Origin: Stenotrophomonas maltophilia
GTDB taxonomy: Bacteria > Pseudomonadota > Gammaproteobacteria > Xanthomonadales > Xanthomonadaceae
Assembly (NCBI RefSeq): GCF_003205835.1
Contig: NZ_CP029773.1
Location: 2,574,501-2,638,500, forward strand
Length of the DNA stretch: 64,000 bases
Reading direction: 5' to 3'
The notes under the pieces were generated by a model. That model was not told the DNA's origin and ran no database searches. It saw only the letters and a list, made by a program, of their open reading frames with translations. The first letter of the stretch is position 1. Every line of letters starts with the position of its first letter. The position numbers were made by a program, and so were the translations under genes. Of this stretch, positions 1 through 8,684 are shown piece after piece.

Positions 1-2046
1 CAGTTGCCCACCGTGAACGTGCGCGCCGACAAGACCGCACCCACCGATACCTACGCCGGCGGCCAGGTCACGCGCGGCAGCGGCGTCGGCCTGCTCGGCG
101 AGCTCGACTTCATGGACACGCCGTTCAACACCACCCGCTACACCGCCGAATTCATCGACAACATCCAGGCGCCGGACCTGGTGCGGGTCATCGCACTGAC
201 CGACCCCAGCGTCTACAACAGTGGCTCCAGTGGTGGCATCACCGACTACTTCAACATCCGCGGTTTCGGTGTCGCCTCGTCGGATATCGGCTTTGGTGGC
301 CTGTACGGGCTGATCCCCTACTACCGCGTCACTCCCGAACTGGCCGAGAGCATCGAAGTGCTGAAGGGCCCGTCCGCGCTGCTCAACGGCATGCCGCCCG
401 GTGGCTCGGTGGGCGGTGCGGTTAACGTGGTACCCAAGCGTGCAGGCGACACGCCGCTGACCCGCTTCACCGCCAGCTACGGCAGCGACGCGCAGTGGGG
501 CGGTCATCTGGATGTCGGCCGCCGCTTCGGCGCGCACAAGCAGTTCGGCGTGCGCCTCAATGCCGTGCACCGCGACGGCGACACCGCCACCGACCACCAG
601 CAGCACAAGACGCAGCTCGCATCGCTCGGCCTGGACTGGCGTGGTGAGCGCTCGCAGGTGTCGCTGGACCTGTTCAGCAGCCGCGACCATGTGGATGGCC
701 TCAACCGTGGCGTCTCGCTGGCGCCCGGCCTGGCCGTGCCCCGCCCGCCGAAAGCCAGCACCCTGTTCGCACCGGACTGGACCTTCAGCACCGTCAAGGA
801 CCAGGCCGCCGCACTGCGCTGGTCGTTCGACATCAATGACTACCTGCAGGCGCATGCCAGCTACGGCCACGGCCATACCGATTTCGACTCCATCGCCAGT
901 GCCACCACGCTGATCACCAACACCGCCGGCGACTTCCGCAACAACTTCGCCCACCAACGCTTCATCTACAGCAAGGACACCGCCGAAGCCGGATTGTCGG
1001 CGCGTTTCCGCACCGGCGCGGTCGATCACGCGCTGGCCATCAGTGCAGCCTGGTACCAGCACGAGCAGAAGTTCGGCTTCAAGCGCAACCTGCTGGCCCG
1101 CGATTGGGTAACCAATATCTACAACCCGCAGTGGGGCCCTGCCATCGACCGCAGCTTCAGTGATGCGTCGCTGCCGAAGACCGCGGAAGTGCGCACCACC
1201 AGCTTCGGCATCGCCGATACGCTGTCCTTCATCGATGATCGTGTGCAGCTGACCCTGGGCATCCGTCACCAGACCGTGCTCAGCGATACCTTCGATGGCG
1301 GCACCGGCAAGCGCACCGCACGCTACGACGCCAGCGCCAACACCCCGGCCGGTGCACTGCTGTTCAAGGCCAGCGACCGCCTGTCACTGTATGCCAACTA
1401 CATCGAAGGCCTGAGCCAGGGCAGCACCGCCCCGGCAACCGCCGCCAACGCGGGCGACGTGTTCCCGCCGTTCAAGACCCGCCAGCGCGAGGTCGGTGCC
1501 AAGCTCGACTTCGGCCGCTTGGCCAGCGCATTGAGCGTGTACGAGATCGAAAAGCCCAGCTCCTATACCGACCCGACCACGAATGTCTTCTCGTTCGGAG
1601 GCCAGCAACGCAACCGGGGCGTGGAATGGACCGTGTTCGGCCAGGCCACCGAACAGCTGCGCGTGCTCGGTGGCATCGGCTGGCTGCAGCCGAAGCTGAC
1701 CCGTACCCAGGGCGGTATCAACGAAGGCCGGCTGGCGACGGTCACACCGCAGTGGCAGGGCAAGCTGGGCGTGGAATGGGACGTGCCGGCCGTGGCCGGT
1801 CTCACCCTCACCAGCAATGCGGTCAGTATGTCCAAGGGCTATATCACTGCTGACAACAGCCAGTGGGTGGCGGGCCGCACCGTGTTCGATCTCGGTGCCC
1901 GCTATGCGACGCAAGCGGCTGGCCATCCGCTGGTACTGCGTGCCACCGTGCAGAACGTGACCAACAAGGCGTATTGGGCGGGCAGCCTCGGCTCGGGGCT
2001 GGGTACGCCACGCACCGCCCTGCTGTCGGCCACCATCGATTTCTGA
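1..2046 (+). CDS. TonB-dependent siderophore receptor, 5' end outside window
   Basis: Outer-membrane beta-barrel for TonB-driven uptake of a ferric siderophore. The reading frame is open at base 1 (the first codons read Q-L-P-T-V), so the signal peptide and true start lie upstream. A plug domain fills the first ~140 visible residues, with the typical phrase V-L-K-G-P-S-A-L-L-N-G-M, and the barrel ends in a C-terminal phenylalanine (T-I-D-F). It is a close paralog of the receptor at 6360-8555: the D-F-M-D-T-P-F, Y-I-E-G-L-S-Q-G and N-V-T-N-K-A-Y-W stretches are shared. The DUF3649/PepSY/DUF3325 cassette follows directly, which suggests joint iron acquisition. The actual ligand cannot be told from sequence. 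Confidence 0.9.
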   Translation, partial: QLPTVNVRADKTAPTDTYAGGQVTRGSGVGLLGELDFMDTPFNTTRYTAEFIDNIQAPDLVRVIALTDPSVYNSGSSGGITDYFNIRGFGVASSDIGFGGLYGLIPYYRVTPELAESIEVLKGPSALLNGMPPGGSVGGAVNVVPKRAGDTPLTRFTASYGSDAQWGGHLDVGRRFGAHKQFGVRLNAVHRDGDTATDHQQHKTQLASLGLDWRGERSQVSLDLFSSRDHVDGLNRGVSLAPGLAVPRPPKASTLFAPDWTFSTVKDQAAALRWSFDINDYLQAHASYGHGHTDFDSIASATTLITNTAGDFRNNFAHQRFIYSKDTAEAGLSARFRTGAVDHALAISAAWYQHEQKFGFKRNLLARDWVTNIYNPQWGPAIDRSFSDASLPKTAEVRTTSFGIADTLSFIDDRVQLTLGIRHQTVLSDTFDGGTGKRTARYDASANTPAGALLFKASDRLSLYANYIEGLSQGSTAPATAANAGDVFPPFKTRQREVGAKLDFGRLASALSVYEIEKPSSYTDPTTNVFSFGGQQRNRGVEWTVFGQATEQLRVLGGIGWLQPKLTRTQGGINEGRLATVTPQWQGKLGVEWDVPAVAGLTLTSNAVSMSKGYITADNSQWVAGRTVFDLGARYATQAAGHPLVLRATVQNVTNKAYWAGSLGSGLGTPRTALLSATIDF

Positions 2047-2058
2047 TCCTCGTTTCAA

Positions 2059-2086
2059 GGGCACCCCGCCATTGCGCGTGGTGCCC
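2059..2086 (+). other. Intercistronic hairpin after the first receptor gene
   Basis: GGGCACC at 2059-2065 pairs with GGTGCCC at 2080-2086 across a 14-base loop. It lies between the receptor stop and the GGAG ribosome-binding site of the next gene at 2088. There is no T-run, so it looks more like an RNA-processing or translation-modulating stem than an intrinsic terminator. Confidence 0.4.
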
Positions 2087-2098
2087 TGGAGAAGTGCT

Positions 2099-2398
2099 TT
2101 GACCGTTTCCCGTACCGCCTCCGTGCTGACCTGGCTGCCCCTGGTCTCACGCATCATCGCCGCGTTGTTCGGCGGCTATGTGCTGGCCGCACTGTGCAGC
2201 ATCGCGGCACTGGCGCTGCCCATTGATGGTCGCCAGGCCGTATTCACCGGCATGCTGGCCAGCTTCCTGCTGTACGCCGGCGCCGTGGTCTGGGTGTTCG
2301 CGGTGCGCTCGGCGTGGCGCGCGTGGCTGGGCCTGCTCCTCGTCGCGTTGCCCTTGTGGTTGATCGCACAGACGGTCGGCAACGGAGGCGCTGCATGA
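2099..2398 (+). CDS. DUF3649 family small membrane protein
   Basis: Inner-membrane protein of about 99 residues with three hydrophobic segments and little else. I chose TTG at 2099 because GGAGAAG at 2088-2094 sits just upstream; other in-frame starts lack this. Its stop overlaps the ATG of the PepSY gene (ATGA at 2395-2398), so the two are translationally coupled. DUF3649, PepSY_TM and DUF3325 proteins commonly form a trio beside TonB siderophore receptors in Pseudomonas and Xanthomonadales. The family assignment rests on size, membrane profile and this context. The molecular role is unknown. Confidence 0.7.
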   Translation: MTVSRTASVLTWLPLVSRIIAALFGGYVLAALCSIAALALPIDGRQAVFTGMLASFLLYAGAVVWVFAVRSAWRAWLGLLLVALPLWLIAQTVGNGGAA

Positions 2399-4005
2399 GC
2401 AAGGTCGATCGCACCCCCAAGCCACGCGGCATCCGCCAGACCATGTCCGACCTGCATATCTGGGTGGGGCTGTTGGCCGGCTGGATCCTGTACGCGATGT
2501 TCCTCACCGGCACCGCCAGCTATTTCCGCGACGAGCTCTCGCGCTACACACGTCCTGAAATCGCCACGCCCTCCACGTTGCCGGAGGCGGCGATGGTCGC
2601 GCAGCGCACGGTCTCCAGCATCATTGCCGAGACACCGGCAGCCAGCCAGATCAACCTGAGCCTGCCAAGTTCGCGCATGCCCTGGGTGTCGGCGATGTGG
2701 GCCAGCCCGGGCGGGCGTGGCCGGCATGGCTTCGACTCGGGCCTGTTCGACGCCAGCACCGGTGCACCGCTGCAGGCACGTGACACCGGCGGCGGCGACT
2801 TCTTCTATGCCTTCCACTTCAACCTGCACTACATGCCGGCGATGTGGGGCCGCTGGATCGTCGGCCTGTGTGCGATGTTCATGCTGGTCGCCATCGTCAG
2901 CGGCGTGATCACCCACAAGAAGATCTTCGCCGACTTCTTCACTTTCCGCTGGGGCAAGGGCCAGCGCTCTTGGCTGGATGGACACGCGGCGCTGTCGGTA
3001 CTCGGCCTGCCGTTCCACTTCATGATCACCTGGAGCGGCCTGGTGATGCTGGCGGTACTGTACATGCCGTGGGGCCTGGCCAAGCTGCCGGACAAGCGCC
3101 AGCAGGCCGAGGTCGTCAGCGAGATGCGTCTGTTCCTGCCGCCGCAGAAGGCCGCCGGCCACCCTGCTCCGCTCACCAATGTCGGTGCGCTCGTGCAACA
3201 GGCCGAGCAGCGTTGGGGAGCCGGCGCGGTGGGCAGCGTGCAGGTGCAGAATCCCGGCGACGAGAACGCACGCGTGGCCGTGGTGCGTGCGCAGTCCAGC
3301 CGCGTTTCGACCACCCCGAACTATCTGCTGTTCGACGGCAGCGGTGGGCAGCTGCTGCAGATCAAGGAACACTCGGGCGTTGCCGCCGATACCCAGGGCG
3401 TGCTGTATGGCCTGCACCTGGGCCGCTTCGCCGATGCCGCCCTACGCTGGCTGTACTTCATCGTCAGCCTGGCCGGCACGGCCATGGTCGGCACCGGGCT
3501 GGTGCTGTGGACGGTCAAGCGCCGTGCGCAGCTGCCTGATCCGCAGCGCCCCTACTTCGGCTTCCGCCTGGTCGAGCGTCTCAACATCGCCACCGTCGCC
3601 GGCCTGTCGGTGGCGATGGCGGCCTACCTGTGGGCGAACCGCCTGCTGCCCGTCACCATGGACGGGCGCGCGGCGTGGGAGGTGCATGCGTTCTTCCTGG
3701 CCTGGGCGGCCATGTTCGTGCACGCCACGATGCGCACACCCAAGCGCGCATGGATCGAACAGTTCCTGCTGGCGGCGTTGCTGCTGGCGCTGCTGCCGGT
3801 GCTGACTGCGGTGACCACGCTGCATCCGCTGTGGCGCACGCTGGCCGCGGGCGACTGGGCATTCGCTGGCACCGACCTGACCCTGCTGGCATTGGCCGCC
3901 CTGCACACGCTGCTGGCCTGGCGCACCTGGCGGCATGCGCCGAAGGTGAAGCGTGCACGGCCGTCTGCCGCGTCACGCACTGCGGCACCGGAGGCCAGCG
4001 CATGA
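2395..4005 (+). CDS. PepSY-associated transmembrane protein (putative ferric-siderophore reductase)
   Basis: About 536 residues. Four or more membrane spans flank periplasmic PepSY regions. Visible family features are the N-terminal D-L-H-I-W-V-G-L-L-A-G-W helix, the histidines in F-H-F-N-L-H-Y and I-T-H-K-K, and the D-G-H-A...L-P-F-H-F-M-I-T-W-S-G motif. In this family the conserved histidines are thought to bind haem, and relatives such as pseudomonad FpvG help release iron from siderophores by reduction at the inner membrane. That role is inferred here from family and position behind a siderophore receptor. The gene overlaps its neighbours by ATGA at both ends. Confidence 0.85.
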   Translation: MSKVDRTPKPRGIRQTMSDLHIWVGLLAGWILYAMFLTGTASYFRDELSRYTRPEIATPSTLPEAAMVAQRTVSSIIAETPAASQINLSLPSSRMPWVSAMWASPGGRGRHGFDSGLFDASTGAPLQARDTGGGDFFYAFHFNLHYMPAMWGRWIVGLCAMFMLVAIVSGVITHKKIFADFFTFRWGKGQRSWLDGHAALSVLGLPFHFMITWSGLVMLAVLYMPWGLAKLPDKRQQAEVVSEMRLFLPPQKAAGHPAPLTNVGALVQQAEQRWGAGAVGSVQVQNPGDENARVAVVRAQSSRVSTTPNYLLFDGSGGQLLQIKEHSGVAADTQGVLYGLHLGRFADAALRWLYFIVSLAGTAMVGTGLVLWTVKRRAQLPDPQRPYFGFRLVERLNIATVAGLSVAMAAYLWANRLLPVTMDGRAAWEVHAFFLAWAAMFVHATMRTPKRAWIEQFLLAALLLALLPVLTAVTTLHPLWRTLAAGDWAFAGTDLTLLALAALHTLLAWRTWRHAPKVKRARPSAASRTAAPEASA

Positions 4006-4280
4006 TCCACGTCATTCTGTTCGTGTTGTCGCTGGCCGCGTTCGCCTGCCTGGCACTGGCGATGGAGCGTCATCAGCGGGACGTATTGCGTCGTGTGCTG
4101 AGCGCGCAGGCAACCCAGCAGCTGCGCGCGATTGGCTGGGCACTGCTGGTGTTCAGTGCTGTGTTCGCGATGCGCGGGCTGGGGGTGGGTTCTGGTCTGG
4201 CCGCATTGTCCGGTCACACCAGCGTTGCCGCGGGCGTGGTGGTGCTGGCGATGGTGGCGCATGGGCGGTGGAATCGGTAG
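4002..4280 (+). CDS. DUF3325 family small membrane protein
   Basis: 92 residues with three hydrophobic segments separated by a short basic stretch (M-E-R-H-Q-R-D). The start overlaps the PepSY stop (ATGA at 4002-4005). It is the third member of the DUF3649-PepSY-DUF3325 cassette and probably an accessory subunit of the inner-membrane iron-reduction complex, which is inferred from context only. The TAG stop at 4278-4280 is the last three bases of a GTAG that begins a SMAG-like palindrome. Confidence 0.75.
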   Translation: MIHVILFVLSLAAFACLALAMERHQRDVLRRVLSAQATQQLRAIGWALLVFSAVFAMRGLGVGSGLAALSGHTSVAAGVVVLAMVAHGRWNR

Positions 4281-4373
4281 ATGCCCACCTTGGTGGGCAC
4301 CGGTGGAAGCCAGCGCCAACCAAGGTTGGCGACTGGCCCGCGCGAAAAACAGCCGAGCATGGCTCGGCTCTAC
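4277..4373. repeat. SMAG repeat cluster between convergent genes
   Basis: Three palindromes: a GTAG-headed unit at 4277-4301 with arms TGCCCACC/GGTGGGCA, a GCCAACC/GGTTGGC stem at 4315-4330, and an inverted unit ending in CTAC at 4350-4373 with arms GCCGAGC/GCTCGGC. The outer GTAG and CTAC supply the stop codons of the two convergent genes (TAG at 4278-4280 on plus, TAG at 4370-4372 on minus). It probably folds as a bidirectional 3' end. Confidence 0.8.
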
Positions 4374-5458
4374 AGAAAAGCGGCCATGCGCTGCAGTTCG
4401 TCTTCAAGCCCACCACGAAACACCTTGTCGCGGGCCAGTGACTTGCCGGCGTAGCCCACGCTGGACGCCAGTTCACCGTCGCGCACGCTGAGATTGGCCC
4501 AGCCCACCACCTGGTCGTGCCACAGCACCGGCAGCGCGTAGTAGCCGTATTGGCGCTTCGGTGCAGGCGTGTAGGCCTCGAACTTGTAGACCCAGTCCCA
4601 CAGCAGCTCGAAGCGGCGTCGGTCCCACACCACCGGGTCGAACGGCGCCAGCAGGCGCACCTGGTCGTCCGGCGCATGCCGGCGCGAGCGCGGGTTCTCA
4701 TCCGCCGGCCAGTACCAGGTGGTGCCCTCCAGCGTGCAGCTGGCCAGCTGCTGCTTGGCCAGCTTCAACGCCAGCCGGGTCTGTTCGGCCAGGTGCGGAG
4801 CACCGTAGCCCAGCAGGCGCACCAGATAAGTCAGGCTGGCCGACGGCAGCGGCGCGTACTTACGCACCACCAGATCGATCAGGGCGGCGGCGCGTTCGAT
4901 CTGCGCCTGCGCGCTGGCATCGGCTTCCGCGTGGTCGGCCACCGCGTAGATGCGGGTGCCGCTGTCGCGCCGCTGCACGCGCAGCAGGCCACGGTAGTGC
5001 ATGCCCTCCAGCAGGTGCGTGCTGGCATTGCTGGTGCCGCCCCAGTAGTTGGTCACCCGGCCATGCGCGAACGCCTGATCAACCTCGCGCGGATGCACGC
5101 TGCCACGTTCTCGCACGAAGGCCAGCACATCTTCCGCGCGGCGCCGGGTCTCGGCATCCCATGCGCGCTTGGATACACGCGGATGCATCAGCGCCAGATG
5201 CTCGCGCGGCAGGAAGCCGTAGTTCACCAGGCAATCTTCTTCCACCGGCAGGCGCGCATAGCGCCGCTCCAGGTCACCGGCACGGTAGTCCTTCACCCGG
5301 TGGCGCAGGGTCAGGTCCTGCGCCCGTGCCGGTGCGCGGATCGGGTCAGCCTGCACGAAGCCCAGGCGCCGGATCGCGGTCAGCAGCGTGGTGGGTTTGA
5401 ACAGCGTGCGCGCCACCGCGTGGCGGCGCAGATCATCGAGGGTGGGCGTGGCAGGCAT
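4370..5458 (-). CDS. AlkX/YcaQ-type winged-helix DNA glycosylase (DUF1006, HTH_42)
   Basis: 362 residues, the usual length for the family. These enzymes excise bulky alkylated bases and unhook interstrand crosslinks; the fold is three winged helix domains. The catalytic signature sits at residues 36-38 as Q-A-D. The QxD form marks the AlkX/YcaQ branch rather than the QxQ form of Streptomyces AlkZ. I chose ATG at 5458, which gives the usual N-terminus (D-L-R-R-H-A-V-A-R). It lies downstream of a TetR gene on the same strand, separated by a repeat. The stop codon is part of a SMAG head. Confidence 0.8.
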   Translation of the reverse strand: MPATPTLDDLRRHAVARTLFKPTTLLTAIRRLGFVQADPIRAPARAQDLTLRHRVKDYRAGDLERRYARLPVEEDCLVNYGFLPREHLALMHPRVSKRAWDAETRRRAEDVLAFVRERGSVHPREVDQAFAHGRVTNYWGGTSNASTHLLEGMHYRGLLRVQRRDSGTRIYAVADHAEADASAQAQIERAAALIDLVVRKYAPLPSASLTYLVRLLGYGAPHLAEQTRLALKLAKQQLASCTLEGTTWYWPADENPRSRRHAPDDQVRLLAPFDPVVWDRRRFELLWDWVYKFEAYTPAPKRQYGYYALPVLWHDQVVGWANLSVRDGELASSVGYAGKSLARDKVFRGGLEDELQRMAAFL

Positions 5459-5467
5459 GGCCGCATT

Positions 5468-5539
5468 GTAGATCCACGCCATGCGTGGATGGGGCCGTGG
5501 GGAACCGTGCAACGGCATCCACGCATGGCGTGGATCTAC
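5468..5539. repeat. Inverted SMAG pair
   Basis: A GTAG-headed palindrome (arms ATCCACGC/GCGTGGAT) at 5468-5491 and its inverted copy ending CTAC at 5539, with a ~25-base spacer. It sits between the TetR and AlkX genes. The distal CTAC provides the TetR stop (TAG, minus strand, 5536-5538). Confidence 0.85.
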
Positions 5540-6120
5540 CGAAGTTCCAACACCTCCAGCGAACCGATCACCAGCGCACGCATGCCCTGCTTGAACTCGG
5601 TGATCACCTGGCCCTCTTCGTCGTCTGCAATGCCATAGACCGTGTCGGCACCGGCAATGCAGTAGAACGCGATCGTGGCCAGCAGCCAGCGTGCCTTGTC
5701 CAGCGGCAGGCCGAACACTTCGGCCACATGGGCCTGGTGCGAGGCGATCTTCTCCAGCATCGGTGTGGTCGCCACCGAACGCCGCAGCAGGTAAGGCGGC
5801 AACCCGGGGTGCGCTTTCACCACCTCGCACAGCGATTCCACGAACGCCAGCAGGTAGGCCTGCAGCCCACCCGGCGCATCGGCCGAGGCGCGCGGAATCT
5901 GCCAGCGCTGGAACACCGTATCGGCCACCAGCCGCTTCAAGGCCTCCAGGTTGGCCACGCGCTTGTAGAGCGCGGCCTGGGTCACTGCCAGTTCGGCGGC
6001 CACGTTGGCCATGGTCAGGTTCGGCAGGCCCAGCGTGATGCCGATGTCAGCCAGACGATCGGGGGTGATGGTGGGCGGACGGCCGCGGGCCGACGCCGGG
6101 ATCTCAGGGTGCATGTTCAT
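5536..6120 (-). CDS. TetR/AcrR family transcriptional regulator
   Basis: 194 residues from ATG at 6120. An N-terminal helix-turn-helix covers about residues 20-65 (L-T-M-A-N-V-A-A-E-L-A-V-T-Q-A-A-L-Y-K-R), followed by an all-helical ligand domain. An in-frame ATG at 6165 would add 15 residues, but it has no better ribosome-binding site and the extension does not look conserved. The gene is divergent from the TonB receptor at 6360, and an inverted repeat lies between them at 6171-6192. It is therefore a plausible local repressor of that receptor. Effector unknown. Confidence 0.85.
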   Translation of the reverse strand: MNMHPEIPASARGRPPTITPDRLADIGITLGLPNLTMANVAAELAVTQAALYKRVANLEALKRLVADTVFQRWQIPRASADAPGGLQAYLLAFVESLCEVVKAHPGLPPYLLRRSVATTPMLEKIASHQAHVAEVFGLPLDKARWLLATIAFYCIAGADTVYGIADDEEGQVITEFKQGMRALVIGSLEVLELR

Positions 6121-6170
6121 ACCGTAGCGAGGGTGCCAGCAAAGGGACCCTCTTGTCCGCTTCATATGGT

Positions 6171-6192
6171 TTAGTTTAATTTACTCAACTAA
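6171..6192. promoter_or_regulatory. Candidate TetR operator
   Basis: TTAGTT and AACTAA are separated by 10 A/T-rich bases in an otherwise GC-rich region between the divergent TetR gene and the receptor. The dyad spacing suits a TetR dimer. No convincing Fur box was seen in the same interval (6121-6359). Confidence 0.4.
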
Positions 6193-6359
6193 TTCGGAAT
6201 GCGTGTGGTTCGCAACCCCGCCGCCGTCCGCGATCGAGCCCATGGCTCACTTCCCGCCAGGTCCCCACCCAGCCGACAACCCTGCGCTGCGCCCTCCCCC
6301 GTGCTTGCCGTCAGCAGCGCGCCAGGCGCGTTCGCACCTGCGATTCACAGGAACCTGGC

Positions 6360-8555
6360 ATGACCGTGTACCACCTTTCCTCTCCGCTGCAGCCCGCAGC
6401 GGCCGCCGCGAGCCGCGTGCAGATGCATCCGCCGATGGCCCGGCACTACCGAGTGTCGGCCCTGGCGCTGGGGCTGCTGGCCTCGTTTGCCGCGCTGGCC
6501 GAATCGGCGCCATCCACCCTGCCCTCGGTGCAGGTGCAGGAACAGCGCCGGGTGACCGGTGACTATGCCGGCGGCCAGGTGGCCTCGGGTGGCCGGGTTG
6601 GCCTGCTCGGCGACAAGGACTTCATGGATACGCCGTTCAGTACGGTCAGCTACACCGAAGCCTTCATCCGCGACCGTCAGGCCAAGGACCTCACCGACGT
6701 CATCGCCGCCACCGACCCCACGGTGTTCAGCAACGGCGTGACCGGTTCCTGGAGCGAGAACTACGCCATCCGCGGCTTCGCCTCCAGCACCAGCGATACC
6801 ACCTTCAACGGCCTCAGCGGCATGGCGCCCTACTACCGCACCTCGCCGGAGATGTTCGAGCGCATCGAGGTGCTGAAGGGCCCGTCCGCGCTGCTCAACG
6901 GCATGCCACCGGGCGGCTCGGTCGGTGGCAGCGTCAACCTGGTGCCCAAGCGTGCGGGCGAGCAGCCGTTGCTGCGGGTCAGCGCCAACTTCGCCTCCGA
7001 TGCGCAGTTCGGTACCCATGTGGATGTGGGCCGCCGCCTGGGCGCCGACAAGCAGTTCGGCATCCGCTTCAACGGCGCCTACCGTGATGGCGACGGCGCA
7101 GTGGGCAAGCAGAGCAAGAAGGTGCAGCTGGGTTCATTGGCACTGGACTGGCGCGGCGAGCGCGCCGGCCTCTCCGCCGATCTGTACAGCGCCGACGACC
7201 GCGTCGATGGACCCGCCCGTGGCGTCGGCCTGGCACCGGGCGTGGCGATCCCGCGGCCACCGCGTGGCGACACACTGATCAACCCGAACTGGGCCTACGT
7301 GGACAGCCAGGACAAGGGCGCGATGCTGCGTGGCGAGCTGGACATCAACGAACACCTGATGGCCTACCTGGCCTATGGCACCAGCAAGACCGACTACCGC
7401 TACAACGGTTCGATCAGCGCGCAGGTCCTCAACCCGGCCGGTGACTTCACCACGGTGATGGGCCAGCTGGCATTCGACATCAAGAAGCAATCCGGTGATG
7501 CCGGCCTGCGCGGCAGCTTCCGTACCGGCAGCGTGAGCCACCAGTGGGCCGCCAACGTGACCCATTACCAGCACACCCAGAACGACTACGGCCGCCGCAG
7601 CGTGCCGGGCTGGGACTGGACCACCAACCTGTACAACCCGGTGTGGGGCCCGGCCGCGCCGTTCATCGCGCCGCATATCTCGCACACCGAGCTGCGGCTG
7701 GACAGCATCGGCTTCGCCGACACCTTGTCCTTCGCCGATGACCGCGTGCAGCTGACCGTTGGCGTGCGCCGCCAGCAGGTGGTCAGCGAGACCTTCAACG
7801 TGGCCAGCGGTGCGCGCACCTCGCGCTATGACGAGAGCGCCACCACCCCGGCCGCGGCATTGCTGGTGAAGGCCACCGACACGATCTCGGTCTACACCAA
7901 CTACATCGAAGGCCTCAGCCAGGGCGCCACCGCGCCGATGACCGCCGCCAATGCCGGCGATGTGTTCGCACCGTTCCGCACCAAGCAGAAGGAGCTGGGC
8001 CTGAAGCTGGACCTGGGCAGCTTCGCGCACACCTTCAGCGTGTACGAGATCAAGCGCCCGAGCAGCTACACCGACCCGGTCACGAATATCTTCTCGTTCG
8101 GTGGTGAACAGCGGAACCGCGGCGTGGAATGGGGCTTCTTCGGTTCACCGCTGGATGGCGTGCGCCTGCTGGGCGGCGTGGCCTATGTGCAGCCGAAGCT
8201 GACCCGCACCGCCGGTGGCGTGAATGAAGGCCGCATGGCCACGGCGGTTGCGCAACGCCAGGCCAAGCTGGGCGTGGAATGGGATGTGCCGACCTTGCAG
8301 GGCCTGACCCTGACCGGCAATGCCACCGCGATGTCGAAGCAGTACATCAGTGCCGACAACCGCCTCTCGGTGCCGGGGCGCACCTTGTTTGATGTGGGTG
8401 CGCGCTACAGCACCACGATGGCCGGGCGGCCGCTTGCCCTGCGCGCCAGCGTGAACAACGTGACCAACAAGGCGTACTGGGGCATGCCGTTGTTGTCGAG
8501 CCTGGCGTTGGGGGCGCCGAGGACTGTGCTGTTGTCGGCCACGATGGATTTCTGA
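6360..8555 (+). CDS. TonB-dependent siderophore receptor
   Basis: 731 residues from ATG at 6360, which has AGGAA about seven bases upstream. The signal peptide core is around residues 27-47 (V-S-A-L-A-L-G-L-L-A-S-F-A-A-L-A), so the true start may be a later ATG (residue 22 or 26). The plug domain covers roughly residues 60-200 (L-L-G-D-K-D-F-M-D-T-P-F; V-L-K-G-P-S-A-L-L-N-G), then the beta-barrel ends in T-M-D-F. It is a close paralog of the receptor at the window's left edge, so the locus looks like a tandem duplication now separated by the reductase cassette, AlkX and TetR genes. No N-terminal signalling (STN) domain is present. Confidence 0.93.
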   Translation: MTVYHLSSPLQPAAAAASRVQMHPPMARHYRVSALALGLLASFAALAESAPSTLPSVQVQEQRRVTGDYAGGQVASGGRVGLLGDKDFMDTPFSTVSYTEAFIRDRQAKDLTDVIAATDPTVFSNGVTGSWSENYAIRGFASSTSDTTFNGLSGMAPYYRTSPEMFERIEVLKGPSALLNGMPPGGSVGGSVNLVPKRAGEQPLLRVSANFASDAQFGTHVDVGRRLGADKQFGIRFNGAYRDGDGAVGKQSKKVQLGSLALDWRGERAGLSADLYSADDRVDGPARGVGLAPGVAIPRPPRGDTLINPNWAYVDSQDKGAMLRGELDINEHLMAYLAYGTSKTDYRYNGSISAQVLNPAGDFTTVMGQLAFDIKKQSGDAGLRGSFRTGSVSHQWAANVTHYQHTQNDYGRRSVPGWDWTTNLYNPVWGPAAPFIAPHISHTELRLDSIGFADTLSFADDRVQLTVGVRRQQVVSETFNVASGARTSRYDESATTPAAALLVKATDTISVYTNYIEGLSQGATAPMTAANAGDVFAPFRTKQKELGLKLDLGSFAHTFSVYEIKRPSSYTDPVTNIFSFGGEQRNRGVEWGFFGSPLDGVRLLGGVAYVQPKLTRTAGGVNEGRMATAVAQRQAKLGVEWDVPTLQGLTLTGNATAMSKQYISADNRLSVPGRTLFDVGARYSTTMAGRPLALRASVNNVTNKAYWGMPLLSSLALGAPRTVLLSATMDF

Positions 8556-8590
8556 GCCGAGCGGCCTCCGCGCCAGACATGCCTCACCTG

Positions 8591-8651
8591 TAGAGTCGAG
8601 CCATGCTCGACTCCGATTCCCCCGATGAGTCGAGCATGGCTCGACTCTACA
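8591..8651. repeat. Inverted SMAG pair
   Basis: A GTAG-headed palindrome with arms AGTCGAGC/GCTCGACT and its inverted copy ending CTAC, with a ~13-base spacer. It lies in the convergent gap after the second receptor gene and is a likely transcript 3' end. Confidence 0.88.
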
Positions 8652-8684
8652 GAGAACCCGAATGCCGCTGGGCGTGGCGTAGTT

